From positions 372,001 to 436,000 of the forward strand of contig JACPVF010000016.1 in assembly GCA_016191845.1 (NCBI GenBank): a DNA stretch of 64,000 bases, read 5' to 3'. This stretch comes from Chloroflexota bacterium. GTDB lineage: Bacteria > Chloroflexota > Anaerolineae > Anaerolineales > Villigracilaceae. The position numbers were made by a program, and so were the translations under genes. Shown here in pieces: positions 1-9,544 of this stretch. The notes beneath the pieces are model-generated. The model had not been told where the DNA came from. It ran no database searches and saw nothing but the letters and a program-made list of their open reading frames with translations. Each line of letters opens with the position of its first letter. The first letter of the stretch is position 1.

Positions 1-1408
1 GCAGGAAGACCGCCATCTGGTCACGTGTGACGGTGGTGGCTGGGCAGTACATCAAGGGGCTGGCCGAGCACCCGCCTGTGATGCCATCATTGTACAGGCG
101 CTCGATGTACTGCCACGACCAAAAGCTATAGGGCACATCTGCAAAAGTGGGATTGTCTGTTTTTTCGTATGCGCCAATATCGCAATGTGTGCCTTGCGGA
201 CGCGTTACACTGCGCTGATCTTTACCACCCGCACCGAAAGTTGGCGAGCCGACAACTGCCGCGCAGGTGGCGTCATCGCCCGCGTCAATGGCTGGAGAAC
301 CGTCTAACAGCACCAGCGTCCGGGTGGAGCCGCCGTTATTTGCAAGCGTGCCCAAATTCGGATTGGATGTAAACGCAGGTGTTCCGCATGCATTCACACC
401 CGACGCGTTTGCCTGGATTAGATTCTTTACATCCGCTCCGATAGTTCCGCCGTTATTGTAGCAATCAAGCCCGCCGCTATTCCCGGCAACGATCGTATTT
501 TTAATATTGAGGGTTGTTGAAGAGCCATTCAGGATGCCATATGAACCTGAATTCCCTGCGATGGTGCTGTTGATAATGGTCAAGGTATTTGCGGTACCCG
601 TGGTGCTGTTTCCAATCGTATCATCGGTCGCTGTGTTGCCAGTGAACGTGCTGTTCGTAATGGTCAGCGTTCCGCCCGTCATGTTTTTGATACCGCTGCC
701 GCCAAAGCTGGCAAAGTTGCTGGAGAACGTGCTGCCAATAACATTTACTGTACCTCCGCGGTTGTCTATTCCACCCCCATCCCCGTTATTTGCATGGTTA
801 TCCGTGAAGTTGCTATCGGACACACTTAAAGTCCCACTATTTTCCACACCAGCGCCAGAGTTTGCACGATGTCCGGAAATCGTGCTATTTGTGATGGTTA
901 AGGCTCCAGCATTGTAAATACCTCCGCCGTTGGTGCCATTTGTTGAGCACGAACCGCCACATCCGCCATTTGCAACCGTCACATCGTTCAGCGTCAGGTT
1001 GCCTGTACCTGAGATTTCGATGATGCGGTGAGTACCTGTTTGCGAGGCGGCAGCACCTTGAATGATCGTGTTCGCCGCGCCATTGCCATTGATGGTGATG
1101 GGGGTTGTCACTACAGGGAATTGACTTCCAGCGGTGATGGTGTAATTGGCGGCAAAAGAAATTGAGTCTGCACCGGAACCCGCGGAACATTCCCCGACGG
1201 CTGCACCAGAAACGGCGTCGGAATTGGCCGATGTGATTGCCTCGCGCAAAGTACAGACGCCGTCATTTGCAACCGTATCTGCAGTGCTGGTGACAGTGAT
1301 GGATGCCGCATAAGCAGGGGTAACTGTAAGCGCACCGCTGAACAGGGTTAGAACAAGCACAAAAGGGGTAAGAATATTAAAGATTGCCGATCTAGTGCGG
1401 AATTTCAT
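1..1408 (-). CDS. SLH-anchored CSLREA/beta-helix surface protein, 3' end cut by window
   Basis: Secreted cell-surface protein. The reading frame is open from the ATG at 1408 (complement) to the window edge, about 469 codons. The start is preceded by GGAGAA. Residues 1-34 form a signal peptide, followed at about 52-57 by CTLREA, the hallmark of CSLREA-domain proteins. Asn/Thr/Gly-rich repeats of the type ITNSTFSGN follow, as in right-handed parallel beta-helices. A DQRSVTRPQG...CDIGAYE segment matches the end of the choice-of-anchor Q domain. The last visible residues (CPATTVTRDQMAVFL) are the first of what are probably three SLH repeats, which bind cell-wall polymers. It is a paralogue of the next gene. 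Ligand or enzymatic role unknown. Confidence 0.85.
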   Translation of the reverse strand, partial: MKFRTRSAIFNILTPFVLVLTLFSGALTVTPAYAASITVTSTADTVANDGVCTLREAITSANSDAVSGAAVGECSAGSGADSISFAANYTITAGSQFPVVTTPITINGNGAANTIIQGAAASQTGTHRIIEISGTGNLTLNDVTVANGGCGGSCSTNGTNGGGIYNAGALTITNSTISGHRANSGAGVENSGTLSVSDSNFTDNHANNGDGGGIDNRGGTVNVIGSTFSSNFASFGGSGIKNMTGGTLTITNSTFTGNTATDDTIGNSTTGTANTLTIINSTIAGNSGSYGILNGSSTTLNIKNTIVAGNSGGLDCYNNGGTIGADVKNLIQANASGVNACGTPAFTSNPNLGTLANNGGSTRTLVLLDGSPAIDAGDDATCAAVVGSPTFGAGGKDQRSVTRPQGTHCDIGAYEKTDNPTFADVPYSFWSWQYIERLYNDGITGGCSASPLMYCPATTVTRDQMAVFL

Positions 1409-1555
1409 AAATTTTTCTCCTTGGAGTATGGATGCATTTGAGCATACCCTGATCCCCCATACATTAAGGAGAATAGTTATCCAGCTCATGGATCAATATA
1501 GATATTTTACATCTAAATACTCTCAGAATAATCCCCAATGTTTCCCATAAACGTG

Positions 1556-1585
1556 AAAGGCCGCGGGAATACCCCGCGGCCTTTT
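1556..1585 (-). terminator. hairpin terminator after SLH gene 2
   Basis: GC-rich perfect stem (AAAGGCCGCGGG / CCCGCGGCCTTT, loop about 5 nt) with short T tracts on both sides. It lies just past the stop codon of the 1607-3358 gene and upstream of the 1-1408 gene, so the two genes are separate transcription units. Confidence 0.75.
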
Positions 1586-1606
1586 GATCTTCAGAATTGG
1601 TCCGTC

Positions 1607-3358
1607 TTACGGCAGACTGAATGCCCTGATGAGGAAGACGGCCATCTGGTCGCGGGTGACGGTGATACTGGGACAGTAGTTCCCGCCCCCGCAGCCGCCG
1701 GTGATACCCTCATTGGCGAGTTGCTCGATCCAGGCGGCGGCCCAGAAACTGGACGGAACATCCGCGAACATGGTGCCTGTCGCGGCGGGCGGAGTGTAGC
1801 CGCCGCCATGCTCTCCGCGCAGGAGGAAGACCGCCATCTGGTCACGGGTGACGGGCAGGGTGGGACAATAATTCCCGTTACCGCATCCGCCCGTGATGCC
1901 TTCGTTGGCGAGTTGTTCGATCCAGTCTGCGGCCCAATGGGTGGATGGAACGTCCGCGAACATGGTGCCAGTAGCGGTCGGAGGATTGTATGCGGAACCA
2001 TGCTCCCCGCGCAGGAGGAAGACGGCCATTTGATCGCGAGTGACGGTGGTTGCAGGGCAGTACATTAATGGGAGGTTGGAACAACCACCCGTTATGCCAG
2101 CGTTGTACAGCCGTTCGATGTATTGCCAGGCCCAATAACTGACGGGCACATCATCAAATGTCGGGGCAGGCACGGGCGATTCAAAGGCTCCCATGTCACA
2201 ACCAGCACCCTGTGGTCGTCCGATGCCGCGCTGATCTGTGAGTGGACAGGCAGTGCCTGAACCGGAATCGATCGCAGGGCTTCCGATCCCGAGCGTCATG
2301 GTTTGTGTGGGACCGCCGTTATCCGCCAGTGGACCCAGTTTCGGGTCCGGTCCAATAATATTGCCATTCACACCTTGAGTTAATCCACATCCATCGATTG
2401 CATCTTCTATTAAGTTGTTGTGGCCGATCAAAGTGCCGGCATTGAGTACGCAGTTCGCAACGCTGGTGTCGCTATTCGCAAGAATATTATTATCCAGGCT
2501 AAGTATTGGAGTAGAGAAAGTCGAGTAGTAGATACTGCTGCCATTGATCCCAGTGCCATTGCTGGAGAATGTACTATTTGTAATCGTAGTCGTCCCTGTG
2601 CTATAAATTGCACCACCGTAGTTCGTGCTTGTATTGTCGACAAAGGTACTATTCGTAATGGTAAGTGTGCTGGTGGTGCCATTTATAATTGCGCCTCCTG
2701 AAGTTGCACTGTTGTTGATGAAGGTGCTGTTTAGAATAGTTGTAGAGCCGTCGTCGCTTATGACCGCACCTCCACTGGATGTGGCACTATTGCCAGAGAA
2801 GGTGCTGTTCGTTATAGTTACTGTGCCTGTATTATAAATACCACCCCCATGAACAGTACTTGTGTTGTGGTCGAGGATACTATTGGTGATTGTCAGTGTG
2901 CCATTTACATTTTGGATACCGCCGCCAGTATTACCTTTTCCATTCTTGATGCTTAGATTTTGTAAGTTTAGAACTCCAGCAGGGAAAATATTGAATACCT
3001 GGTAAAGGTTTGCACCGCTCACAGTTACATCTCCGCCGCCATTGATCGTAAGCCCGTTGATGTCTGAGATGACTGGGAGGGCTGTGTTTAGTATGATTGT
3101 AGATGTGCCAAGAGAATTATCAAAGAGAATGGTGTCATTTCCAGATCCCGCAGCACAATCGGCAAATGTGGCAGAGTCTGAATCCGCATTGGTTACGGCT
3201 TCCCGCAAGGTGCAGAGACCATCAACCACTGTATTGTCTGCTGAACTGGTGACCGTAATGCTGCCTGCGGCGACGGCTTTCCCTGGGAAACCTGACGCCA
3301 TCAGTGCTGCGATGACAAAAGAAATCATCAATAGGTGAGTAGCTCTTCTGGGAAACAT
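1607..3358 (-). CDS. SLH-anchored CSLREA/beta-helix surface protein
   Basis: Complete 583-aa secreted surface protein. The signal peptide covers about residues 1-31, with CTLREA at 49-54. Residues about 120-330 are Asn/Thr/Ser/Gly-rich repeats (ITNSTFSGNSAT, ITNSTFVDNTST) expected to form a parallel beta-helix. A QRGIGRPQGAGCDMGAFE motif (choice-of-anchor Q type) follows. Three SLH repeats, each ending in VTRDQMAVFL(L/I)R, occupy about residues 400-583 and should anchor the protein to the cell envelope. A CAAAGGAGCCCT stretch precedes the ATG. It is flanked by terminators, so it is probably monocistronic. Its substrate or adhesion role cannot be told from sequence. Confidence 0.88.
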   Translation of the reverse strand: MFPRRATHLLMISFVIAALMASGFPGKAVAAGSITVTSSADNTVVDGLCTLREAVTNADSDSATFADCAAGSGNDTILFDNSLGTSTIILNTALPVISDINGLTINGGGDVTVSGANLYQVFNIFPAGVLNLQNLSIKNGKGNTGGGIQNVNGTLTITNSILDHNTSTVHGGGIYNTGTVTITNSTFSGNSATSSGGAVISDDGSTTILNSTFINNSATSGGAIINGTTSTLTITNSTFVDNTSTNYGGAIYSTGTTTITNSTFSSNGTGINGSSIYYSTFSTPILSLDNNILANSDTSVANCVLNAGTLIGHNNLIEDAIDGCGLTQGVNGNIIGPDPKLGPLADNGGPTQTMTLGIGSPAIDSGSGTACPLTDQRGIGRPQGAGCDMGAFESPVPAPTFDDVPVSYWAWQYIERLYNAGITGGCSNLPLMYCPATTVTRDQMAVFLLRGEHGSAYNPPTATGTMFADVPSTHWAADWIEQLANEGITGGCGNGNYCPTLPVTRDQMAVFLLRGEHGGGYTPPAATGTMFADVPSSFWAAAWIEQLANEGITGGCGGGNYCPSITVTRDQMAVFLIRAFSLP

Positions 3359-3473
3359 AGGGCTCCTTTGAAACTAAAAGATGAGAATTTCATTATATAG
3401 ATGATATATCTTCTCTTTATTCCCCATTAAGTCCTAATTTGGAATTTTCGACCACGAATTTCCCTTTGGATAT

Positions 3474-3505
3474 AAAAAGCCACCCTAATTTCAGGGTGGC
3501 TTTTT
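3474..3505 (-). terminator. terminator after the frameshifted SLH/SBBP gene
   Basis: AAAAAGCCACCCT / AGGGTGGCTTTTT with a 6-nt loop. T tracts on both strands make it potentially bidirectional. It sits between the stop of the 3522-5595 gene and the promoter region of the 1607-3358 gene. Confidence 0.85.
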
Positions 3506-3521
3506 GGAGACAAGCACTAAA

Positions 3522-5595
3522 TTACGGCAGGCTGAAGGCCCTGACGAGGAAGACGGCCATCTGGTCGCGGGTAACAGGTGTGGAGGGACAGTAGTTGCCA
3601 TTTCCGCAGCCGCCCGTGATGCCCTCGTTGGCAAGTTGCTCGATCCAGTCTACAGCCCAGTAGGCATTAGGTACGTCACTGAAGAGACCCGTGGCTGCAG
3701 GCGGAGTATAGCTGCCGCCATGCTCTCCGCGCAGGAGGAAAACCGCCATCTGGTCGCGGGTGACAGGTAGGGTGGGACAATAATCCCCATTCCCGCACCC
3801 ACCTGTGATACCCTCGTTGGCGAGTTGTTCGATCCAGTCTGCAGCCCAGTAATCGGCTGGCACATCCGCGAACGTGGTGCCAGTTGCGGCGGGCGGAGTG
3901 TAGGCGGAGCCATGTTCTCCGCGCAGGAGGAAGACCGCCATCTGGTCGCGGGTGACAGTGACGGTGGGACAATACTTCATCGGGTTAGTCGAGCATCCGC
4001 CGGTCACGCCCGCATTATAGAGACGCTCGATGTAGGTATTGGCCCAATTGCTGAAGGGGACATCTGTAAAGATGGGCGGGATGATGTCGCCGTCCAGTTT
4101 GGATACAAAGATGTCATATCCGCCTGTGTGGCTGGTCAGATTGGCGGTGCCGGGACCGGGGTCGAAATCGACCGTCCCTGTAAACGATCCAATCGTGAAC
4201 ATATTACCTTGTGTATCCACAGCGATCTTGCTGCCACCGTCGTAAGAATCCCCCCCCATACCCTTCGCCAGGACAAGGTTGCCGTTGCTGTCCCATTTGG
4301 AAATGAAGATATCGCTATCGCCTGCGCTGGTCAGGGTGTATACTCCGGGTCCGGGGTCAAAATCGAGGGTTCCGATAAAAGCGCCTGTCACATACACATT
4401 ATCGCTGATGTCCACGGCTATGCTTTTGCCTATGCCACCAGCAGTATTAGGCTGTTGGGCCCCCATTTCATTTTCCCAAATGATATTGCCATTATTGTCG
4501 AACTTGAAGATTACGATGTAATCGATCATGGGAAAAGGAAATGATGGGCTATGATATGACGATGCGAGGACAGCATCATAGCCCGTTGCCAGAATATTGT
4601 TGCCCGAGTCCAAGGTGATAGCTTTGATGCCTGTAGCTACCTTCTCGGCCAGGACGAAATTGCCGTTCCCATCCAGTTTGCTTAGGAATCCGCATTGCGC
4701 ACCCGGGTAACTGCAATCTAGGTTGAATTCTCCCGTCCCGGGGTCAAAATCCCCCACGCCTGCGAAGTTTCCTGCTGTGTATATGTTGCCTGTCGTATCC
4801 ACCACAATAGCTAGCAAATGCGCATCCAATGTGCCCATGCTGCTCCCTGTGATCTTCGCCAGGACGTAGTTACCGTTGGCATCCAGTTTCGAGACAAAGG
4901 AAACCATAGCTCCTGAACTTGTGAAGGTTAGATTTGCCTTGCCCGGACCGGGATCGAAATCGACCGTGCCCACAAAGTGCCCCGTGGTGTAGATGTTGCC
5001 GGCCGCATCCACTGCAATGCCGTACCCCTCAGCCCAGGAGTATTTCCCACCCATATCCCTGACTTTGACAAAGTTGCCACTTCCATCCAGTTCGGCGATA
5101 TAGAGATCACAAGAACCGATGCTGGTCGCCCGGACCCGGATCGAAATCGACCGTGCCGCAAAACCTGCCTGTGACATAAACATTGCCATTGGCATCCAGG
5201 GCAATGGCGTTGCTGGTCGTGACGGCCGTGTATGCATTCGGGCCGCTCCCGCCCATGTTTTTGGCCCAAACAAAATTGCCATTGCTGTCCAACTTGGAGA
5301 CAAAGATATCAAACCCTGTGCTGGTTAAGTTGAAGGTGCCTGGACCGGGATCGAAATCGATCGTGCCGCCAAATCGGCCCGTTGTATACACATTGTCATT
5401 CGAGTCGATGGCGAGGCTGATTGCCTCACCCACGTCTGAGGCGCTCCAGTTTTTCGCCCACAGGTAATCGCCATCTGCGAGGAGCGGACGGGATGGCGAC
5501 TTGGCTTGGGCCAGGGTGGACGGAATCCCCACGATTGCTGTCAGCAATACGAGGATCGCAATGACATTGAAGACGAGTTTGTATTTGCCGTGCAT
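3522..5595 (-). pseudogene. SLH-anchored SBBP-repeat surface protein with frameshift
   Basis: Two overlapping frames together encode one protein of about 690 aa: signal peptide, about eight SBBP-type repeats (GNVYVTGRF-GTVDFDPGPG-x4-LTS...SKLD), then three SLH repeats ending VTRDQMAVFLVRAFSLP. The start chosen is the ATG at 5595, because AGGAGG lies 8 nt upstream; the ATG at 5601 is only 2 nt from it. The upstream frame is intact to GTVDFDPGPG, and the frame changes at 5127/5128. The downstream frame resumes at TSIGSCDLYIAELD. Other repeats have four residues (such as TFNL) between DPGPG and TS. Here only the G of such a codon remains, which fits an 11-nt deletion. It is either a real broken gene or an assembly error. 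Confidence 0.8.
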
Positions 5596-5717
5596 GAACA
5601 TATCCTCCTTAATATGATCGAACCTTTTCGTTTGTACATACCCACAATGATTCTACACCCGCCTTCCGAAAAAGATATTCTTCGTATCAGTAATTTACTA
5701 GAATTTTCTCATAAATA

Positions 5718-5746
5718 TTGACATTTTCCCCCCGCTTTGCTATAAT
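5718..5746 (+). promoter_or_regulatory. consensus sigma70-type promoter of the suf operon
   Basis: TTGACA (5718-5723), 17-nt spacer, TATAAT (5741-5746): a perfect match to the vegetative consensus, about 55 nt before sufC. No clear operator palindrome for an IscR/SufR-type repressor was seen. Confidence 0.85.
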
Positions 5747-5800
5747 CGCGCCGCAATCGGTAAAACCGCCAGAAATGGCTTAATTTCAGGAGTGAAACGC

Positions 5801-6574
5801 ATGTCGTACTTAGAGATCAAGAATCTCCATGTCAGCATCGAAGACAAGGAAATCCTCAAAGGCCTCAACCTGACGGTGGAGCAGGGCAAGGTCCACGCCA
5901 TCATGGGGCCGAACGGGACGGGCAAGTCCACGCTGGCATACACCTTGATGGGTCATCCCAACTACACCGTCACGCAGGGTGAGGTCATCTTCAAGGGCCA
6001 GAACATCCTCGAGCTGGAACCCGATGAACGGTCCCGCCTGGGCATTTTCCTGGCTTTTCAGTATCCAGTCGCCATCCCGGGTGTGACGGTGGCGAACTTC
6101 CTGCGTTCGGCGGTCAATGCCCGCCGCCGTGCGGAAAACCCCGAGGACAAGGGCTTGCCCATCCCCGAGTTCCGCAAGATGCTCAAGGAGAAGATGGGCC
6201 TGCTCAAGATGGACCAGGCCTTCGCGGGTCGCTATCTCAACGACGGATTCTCGGGTGGCGAGAAGAAACGCGCCGAGATCCTGCAAATGGCCACTCTGAA
6301 ACCTGAGATTGCCATCCTCGACGAGACCGATTCGGGCCTCGACATCGACGCGCTGCGGATCGTCTCGGAGGGTGTCAACGCCCTTAGCGGACCCGACCTG
6401 GGCGTGCTGGTCATTACTCACTATCAGCGTTTGCTCAATTACATCAAGCCCGATGTGGTCCACGTGATGATGGATGGACGCGTGGTCGAATCGGGCGGTC
6501 CCGACCTGGCCCTGCACCTTGAAGAGCGCGGCTACGACTGGATCCGCGAAAAAGTGGAAGAAGCGGCGGCCTAG
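5801..6574 (+). CDS. sufC: Fe-S cluster assembly ATPase SufC
   Basis: ABC-type ATPase of the SufBCD scaffold that builds Fe-S clusters in the cytoplasm. 257 aa from the ATG at 5801, chosen because AGGAG lies 8 nt upstream; an in-frame GTG at 5792 overlaps that Shine-Dalgarno. The Walker A motif GPNGTGKST is at 36-44 and the signature [11 protein letters not shown] at about 148-158. The Walker B/D-loop carries the SufC-typical LDETDSGLD. First gene of the suf operon (sufC-B-D-unknown-sufS-sufU), driven by the promoter at 5718-5746. Length and motifs are canonical. Confidence 0.96.
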   Translation: MSYLEIKNLHVSIEDKEILKGLNLTVEQGKVHAIMGPNGTGKSTLAYTLMGHPNYTVTQGEVIFKGQNILELEPDERSRLGIFLAFQYPVAIPGVTVANFLRSAVNARRRAENPEDKGLPIPEFRKMLKEKMGLLKMDQAFAGRYLNDGFSGGEKKRAEILQMATLKPEIAILDETDSGLDIDALRIVSEGVNALSGPDLGVLVITHYQRLLNYIKPDVVHVMMDGRVVESGGPDLALHLEERGYDWIREKVEEAAA

Positions 6575-6582
6575 CGGGCGCG

Positions 6583-6614
6583 CGGCCTTTGGAATTTATT
6601 GGAACCCAAGGCCG
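6583..6614 (+). other. intergenic hairpin sufC/sufB
   Basis: CGGCCTT(TGG) and CCAAGGCCG pair across a 13-nt loop in the 61-nt sufC-sufB gap. No T run follows, so it is more likely an mRNA-processing or stability hairpin than a terminator. Confidence 0.45.
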
Positions 6615-6635
6615 TCTTCCAAATTGGAGACAACC

Positions 6636-8045
6636 ATGACTGACGACGCAAAGATCCTCGAAGATATTGGTGAATACAAGTACGGCTTCCACGACCGTGA
6701 TGACAATTATGTCTTCAGGTCTCAAAAGGGACTGAGTCGCGAGGTGGTCGAAAATATTTCGCGCATGAAGGGCGAGCCGCAGTGGATGCTCGAGTTCCGC
6801 CTCAAGGCGCTGGAGCACTTCCTCAAACGCCCGATGCCGAACTGGGGTCCTGAGTTGAAGGAACTCGACCTCGACAACATCTATTACTACGTCAAGCCGA
6901 CCGAGAAGAGCGAGAAGTCCTGGGATGATGTGCCCGATGACATCAAGCGCACCTTCGATAAACTCGGCATCCCCGAGGCCGAGCGCAAGTTCCTGGCAGG
7001 CGTGGGCGCGCAGTACGAGTCCGAGATGGTGTATCACTCCATTCAGGAGCATCTCGAAAAGCAGGGCGTGATCTTCCTCTCCATCGAGGACGGTCTGCGC
7101 CAGCACCCTGACTTGTTCCGCGAATACTTCGGCACGGTCATCCCGATCGAAGACAACAAGTTCGCCGCGCTGAACTCGGCGGTCTGGTCAGGCGGATCGT
7201 TTGTGTACGTGCCGAAGGGCGTCAAAGTGGATTTGCCTTTGCAGGCCTATTTCCGCCTGAACACGGCCAACGTCGGTCAGTTCGAGCGCACGCTGATCAT
7301 CGTGGACGAGGGCGCGCAGGTCCACTATGTGGAAGGCTGCACTGCGCCGCAATACACCACCGACTCGTTCCACTCGGGCGTGATCGAGATCATCGTCAAG
7401 AAGGGCGCACGCTCGCGCTACTCGACCATCCAGAATTGGTCCACGAACGTCTACAACCTGGTCACCCAGCGCGCCAAGGTTTTCGAGAACGGCACGCATG
7501 AATGGGTGGACGCCAATCTTGGCTCCAAGGTCACGATGAAATATCCGTCCTGTTACCTGATGGAACCAGGTGCACATGGCGAAATGCTCTCGATGGCCTT
7601 TGCTGGCCCTGGCCAGATTCAGGATGCAGGCTCGAAGATGGTGCACTTTGCGCCGAACACCACCAGCAAGATCACGTCCAAGTCGATCAGCAAGGCAGGC
7701 GGGCGCGCTTCCTATCGCGGCCTGCTCAAGGTCTACAAGGGCGCCAAGGGTGTCAAGTCCAATGTGGTCTGTGACGCGCTGCTGCTCGACCCCAAGTCCC
7801 GCTCTGACACGTATCCCTACATCGAGATCGATGAAGATGACGTCACCATCGGCCATGAGGCCTCGGTCTCGAAGGTCGGTGAGGAACAGCTCTTCTATCT
7901 CATGTCGCGCGGCCTGAGCGAGGAAGAGGCCACGACCATGGTCGTCTCGGGCTTCATCGAACCGCTTGTCAAGGAACTGCCGATGGAATACGCCGTCGAG
8001 ATGAACCGCCTGATCCAGCTCCAGATGGAAGGCAGTATTGGATAA
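6636..8045 (+). CDS. sufB: Fe-S cluster scaffold protein SufB
   Basis: Core scaffold subunit of the SufBCD complex. 469 aa from the ATG at 6636, with TTGGAGA upstream. An in-frame extension back into sufC exists but has no ribosome-binding site or homology. The family pattern is clear: an N-terminal helical region ([18 protein letters not shown]), the beta-helix core ([19 protein letters not shown]) and the C-terminal half ([20 protein letters not shown], then [14 protein letters not shown]). Second gene of the operon. SufB and SufD (8148-9491) are distant paralogues that form the heterodimeric core bound by SufC. Confidence 0.97.
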   Translation: MTDDAKILEDIGEYKYGFHDRDDNYVFRSQKGLSREVVENISRMKGEPQWMLEFRLKALEHFLKRPMPNWGPELKELDLDNIYYYVKPTEKSEKSWDDVPDDIKRTFDKLGIPEAERKFLAGVGAQYESEMVYHSIQEHLEKQGVIFLSIEDGLRQHPDLFREYFGTVIPIEDNKFAALNSAVWSGGSFVYVPKGVKVDLPLQAYFRLNTANVGQFERTLIIVDEGAQVHYVEGCTAPQYTTDSFHSGVIEIIVKKGARSRYSTIQNWSTNVYNLVTQRAKVFENGTHEWVDANLGSKVTMKYPSCYLMEPGAHGEMLSMAFAGPGQIQDAGSKMVHFAPNTTSKITSKSISKAGGRASYRGLLKVYKGAKGVKSNVVCDALLLDPKSRSDTYPYIEIDEDDVTIGHEASVSKVGEEQLFYLMSRGLSEEEATTMVVSGFIEPLVKELPMEYAVEMNRLIQLQMEGSIG

Positions 8046-8050
8046 ATCCG

Positions 8051-8128
8051 CCCTGAGCGGAAGAGCCGAGCGAAGGCGAGGCTCTGAAGTCGAAGGGCGC
8101 TTCGACTTCGCTGCGCTCCGCTCAGCGC
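8051..8128 (+). repeat. nested palindromic intergenic element (sufB/sufD)
   Basis: Three nested or adjacent inverted repeats fill the 102-nt gap: outer CTGAGCGGA/TCCGCTCAG, middle AGAGCC/GGCTCT, and inner GAAGTCGAAG/CTTCGACTTC with a 4-nt loop. It resembles REP/BIME-like dispersed elements and could fold as a branched RNA hairpin. Confidence 0.65.
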
Positions 8129-8147
8129 GTATTCATGGAAAATAAAA

Positions 8148-9491
8148 ATGCAGGAAAAACCAAAAGTTACAGTTTCAAGGACTCGACGGGCTGACTCTGC
8201 CGCAAAGGATTTCGTCTTCACCCAGGCGGATATCCGCGCTGTGGACGGAACCGCCGCCTCCTTCCGTGCCCAGGCCTGGGAAGCGTTTAAGCGGCTTTCC
8301 CTCCCCGCGGTTGTTGATGAGCCGTGGCGCCGCACCGACATTCACGCCCTGCCCACCGACCAGTTTGTCCTCCCGAAGGAGGACGCTTTCGAAGACCTGC
8401 CGCCTGTCCGCGAGGATTTGCTCAAGCCGCTGACGGCGAATCAGCATGGTGGACAGATCGTCCTGCTGCCTGGTGGTTCGAAGATCGACCTCGATGAGAA
8501 ACTTGCCAGGCAGGGCGTGATCTTCACCGACCTGAAGACCGCCGAACAGAAGCACCCTGAATTGTTGGCTCGGATGCTCGGCAAGACCGTCAACGTAGAG
8601 GAAGGCAAGTTTGCTGCACTGGCTGGCGCTTTCGCGCAGAACGGCGTCGTGCTGTATGTCCCCAAAGGTGTGACGGTCGAAGAGCCATTGCACTCCGTGT
8701 TGTGGGGTCCGGGCGCGAACCTGGCGCATGTCTCGCATGTCCTCGTCCTGATAGATGAAGGTGCGTCGGTGACCTACGTCCACGAGGCGGCTTCACCCGA
8801 TGAGACGGGCGTCAACTCGATGCATGCAGGCAGCGTCGAGATCCAGGTCATGCAGGGTGCGTCCCTTCGTTTCGTGGAGCTTCAATCCTGGGGTCGCCAT
8901 GTCTGGAACTTCAGTCACGAGCGTGCCCGCGTCGAACGCGACGGCAACCTTGACTGGATCTTCGGCGCGATTGGTTCGCGCCTGACCAAGAACTTCTCCG
9001 AGTTGGATCTGGCGGGGCAGGGTGCCACAGGCCGCATGTCGGGCTTCTACTTCACCGACGGCAACCAGCACCTCGATCACGACACCCAGCAGAACCACCT
9101 GGCTCCCAACACCACCAGTGACTTGCTCTTCAAGGGTGCGCTGAAAGGTAAGAGCCGCTCGGTATGGCAGGGCATGATCTACGTCGCCCCTGGTGCGCAG
9201 AAGACCGACGGCTACCAGGCCAACCGCAATCTGGTCCTCAGCGACCAGGCCCGCGCCGATTCGATCCCTGGCCTCGAGATCCTCGCCGACGATGTGCGCT
9301 GTACCCATGGTGCGACGGTCGGCAAGCTTGAAGCGGAACCGCTCTTCTATCTCAAGTCGCGCGGTATTCCGCAGGCCGAAGCCGAGAAGATCGTTGTGGA
9401 AGGTTTCTTCGATCCGATCTTCCAGCGTATCCCATTCGAAGGTGTGCGCGAACGGTTCCAACAGTATATTGCTGATAAAATGAGTGTGTAA
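8148..9491 (+). CDS. sufD: Fe-S cluster assembly protein SufD
   Basis: SufD subunit of the SufBCD scaffold, 447 aa. The N-terminal helical part contains EAFKRLSLP and EPWRRTDIHALP, typical of SufD. The beta-helix core shares YVPKGVTVEEPLHSVLW with SufB. The C-terminal part has NLVLSDQARADSIPGLEI, then CTHGATVGKLEAEPLFYLKSRG and the terminal AEKIVVEGFFDPI. Starts at the ATG at 8148 with only a weak purine tract (GGAAAATAAAA), just after the palindromic element at 8051-8128. Third gene of the suf operon. Confidence 0.96.
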   Translation: MQEKPKVTVSRTRRADSAAKDFVFTQADIRAVDGTAASFRAQAWEAFKRLSLPAVVDEPWRRTDIHALPTDQFVLPKEDAFEDLPPVREDLLKPLTANQHGGQIVLLPGGSKIDLDEKLARQGVIFTDLKTAEQKHPELLARMLGKTVNVEEGKFAALAGAFAQNGVVLYVPKGVTVEEPLHSVLWGPGANLAHVSHVLVLIDEGASVTYVHEAASPDETGVNSMHAGSVEIQVMQGASLRFVELQSWGRHVWNFSHERARVERDGNLDWIFGAIGSRLTKNFSELDLAGQGATGRMSGFYFTDGNQHLDHDTQQNHLAPNTTSDLLFKGALKGKSRSVWQGMIYVAPGAQKTDGYQANRNLVLSDQARADSIPGLEILADDVRCTHGATVGKLEAEPLFYLKSRGIPQAEAEKIVVEGFFDPIFQRIPFEGVRERFQQYIADKMSV

Positions 9492-9496
9492 TACAA

Positions 9497-9521
9497 TGCC
9501 TGGCGAAAATTTCGCCAGGCA
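9497..9521 (+). terminator. hairpin between sufD and downstream gene
   Basis: Perfect 11-bp stem TGCCTGGCGAA/TTCGCCAGGCA with a 3-nt loop, followed by AAAATCTCTTTTC rather than a clean T run. It could be a partial terminator or attenuator inside the suf operon. Confidence 0.55.
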
Positions 9522-9544
9522 AAATCTCTTTTCAAGGACAGTCC

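Noticed and set aside
130-5500. CRISPR-like spacing of repeated DNA in the surface-protein genes
   Set aside because: The repeats are codon-phased SLH, beta-helix and SBBP protein repeats, not short identical direct repeats with unique spacers.
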